Assembly (NCBI GenBank): GCA_003963145.1
Contig: RXJJ01000005.1
Span: 38,799-102,798 of the forward strand
Length of the DNA: 64,000 nucleotides
Origin: Bradyrhizobiaceae bacterium
GTDB lineage: Bacteria > Pseudomonadota > Alphaproteobacteria > Rhizobiales > Xanthobacteraceae
Direction of reading: 5' to 3'
The translations under genes and the position numbers were made by a program. Positions 63,788 to 64,000 of the stretch are shown in pieces. Position 1 is the stretch's first letter. Each line of letters opens with the position of its first letter. The notes beneath the pieces are model-generated. The model saw only the letters and a program-made list of their open reading frames with translations, did not search any database and was not told the DNA's origin.

Positions 63788-64000
63788 GATGCGGCGTCTT
63801 GCTGGTGCACCAGATCGGCGATGGTCCTGACGCTGCGGAAATTGCCGGGGCTGACCTGATCGCCGCCGAGCCGCACGCCATAGCGCTCCTCAAGGCGGAA
63901 AATCAGATCGACCAGCATCAGCGAATCCAGAAGCCCTTCGTCGAGCAGGTCGGTATCGTTGGTCAATCCAGGATGTTGCGGAGAACGCGCCTGCACGAAT
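63784..64000 (-). CDS. Acyl carrier protein, partial
   Basis: C-terminal 72 codons or so of a phosphopantetheine-binding ACP: the attachment Ser lies in LLDEGLLDSLMLVDLIFRLEERYGVRL. The frame is still open at the window edge (... F-V-Q-A-R-S), so the N terminus is beyond 64000. It is directly coupled to the downstream acyltransferase. The DxxDxxDSL pattern resembles DltC-like or secondary-metabolism ACPs more than AcpP. Confidence 0.85.
   Translation of the reverse strand, partial: FVQARSPQHPGLTNDTDLLDEGLLDSLMLVDLIFRLEERYGVRLGGDQVSPGNFRSVRTIADLVHQQDAAS

Overview
The window is a 64 kb chromosomal segment of an alphaproteobacterium, most probably a member of the Bradyrhizobiaceae/Nitrobacteraceae (Afipia, Oligotropha, Bradyrhizobium or Rhodopseudomonas type). 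This is inferred from the moderately high GC content, the cvpA-purF pair, the hemP-hmuTUV/hmuR heme locus with an IsdG-like monooxygenase, liv-type transporters with many amino-acid-binding proteins, sigma-EcfG type promoter motifs and two palindromic intergenic repeats of a kind common in this family. No rRNA, tRNA, CRISPR array, insertion sequence or prophage was seen. Coding density is high and most genes are housekeeping or catabolic.

Layout. 0.2-6.4 kb: cvpA, purF, a methyltransferase, a GNAT enzyme, an SDR and a CHASE3 hybrid histidine kinase whose start codon directly follows a perfect 11-bp inverted repeat. 6.5-12.6 kb (minus strand): der with an anchored YfgM-like protein and a proline-rich lipoprotein, then panB, an NnrU-family protein and prfC. 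12.6-17.3 kb (minus): a complete branched-chain amino-acid ABC transporter, livG-F-K-H-M. 17.5-23 kb: a patchy stretch with a broken PAS-type gene, an ArsC-like reductase, a hydrolase remnant, a Lin0512 protein, a divergent TetR/SDR pair with a clear promoter and operators, and a Tat-exported amidohydrolase next to guaA. 23-28 kb: guaA, an RsmB-like methyltransferase, a MAPEG-like protein and guaB. 28-34 kb: a drug-type MFS pump, rlmE, ppx/gppA, yaiI, uup and a small membrane protein.

34.4-44.3 kb (minus): an orphan liv-type binding protein, a flavoprotein, and what looks like a full valine-degradation operon (mmsA, isobutyryl-CoA dehydrogenase, 3-hydroxyisobutyryl-CoA hydrolase, mmsB) followed by an acyl-CoA synthetase, with a TetR-family gene just upstream. 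44.5-52.2 kb: an MFS transporter, a FabF-like synthase, and a two-gene RND efflux operon divergent from a MarR regulator. 52.2-55.4 kb: a serine hydrolase and three small exported or membrane proteins, two of which appear to have general-stress (EcfG) promoters. 55.4-62.2 kb: a divergent heme locus; hmuR, a 35-codon ORF, a heme-degrading monooxygenase and hutX go left, hemP-hmuT-hmuU-hmuV go right, together covering outer-membrane uptake, periplasmic capture, ABC import and cytosolic handling or breakdown of heme. 62.3-64 kb: an ICMT-like methyltransferase and the end of an acyl-carrier-protein/acyltransferase operon that continues past the window.

The observations most worth following are the repeat-built leader in front of the hybrid kinase, the ACP plus lipoyl-less E2-type acyltransferase at the right edge, the micro-ORF inside the heme operon, and the EcfG promoters.
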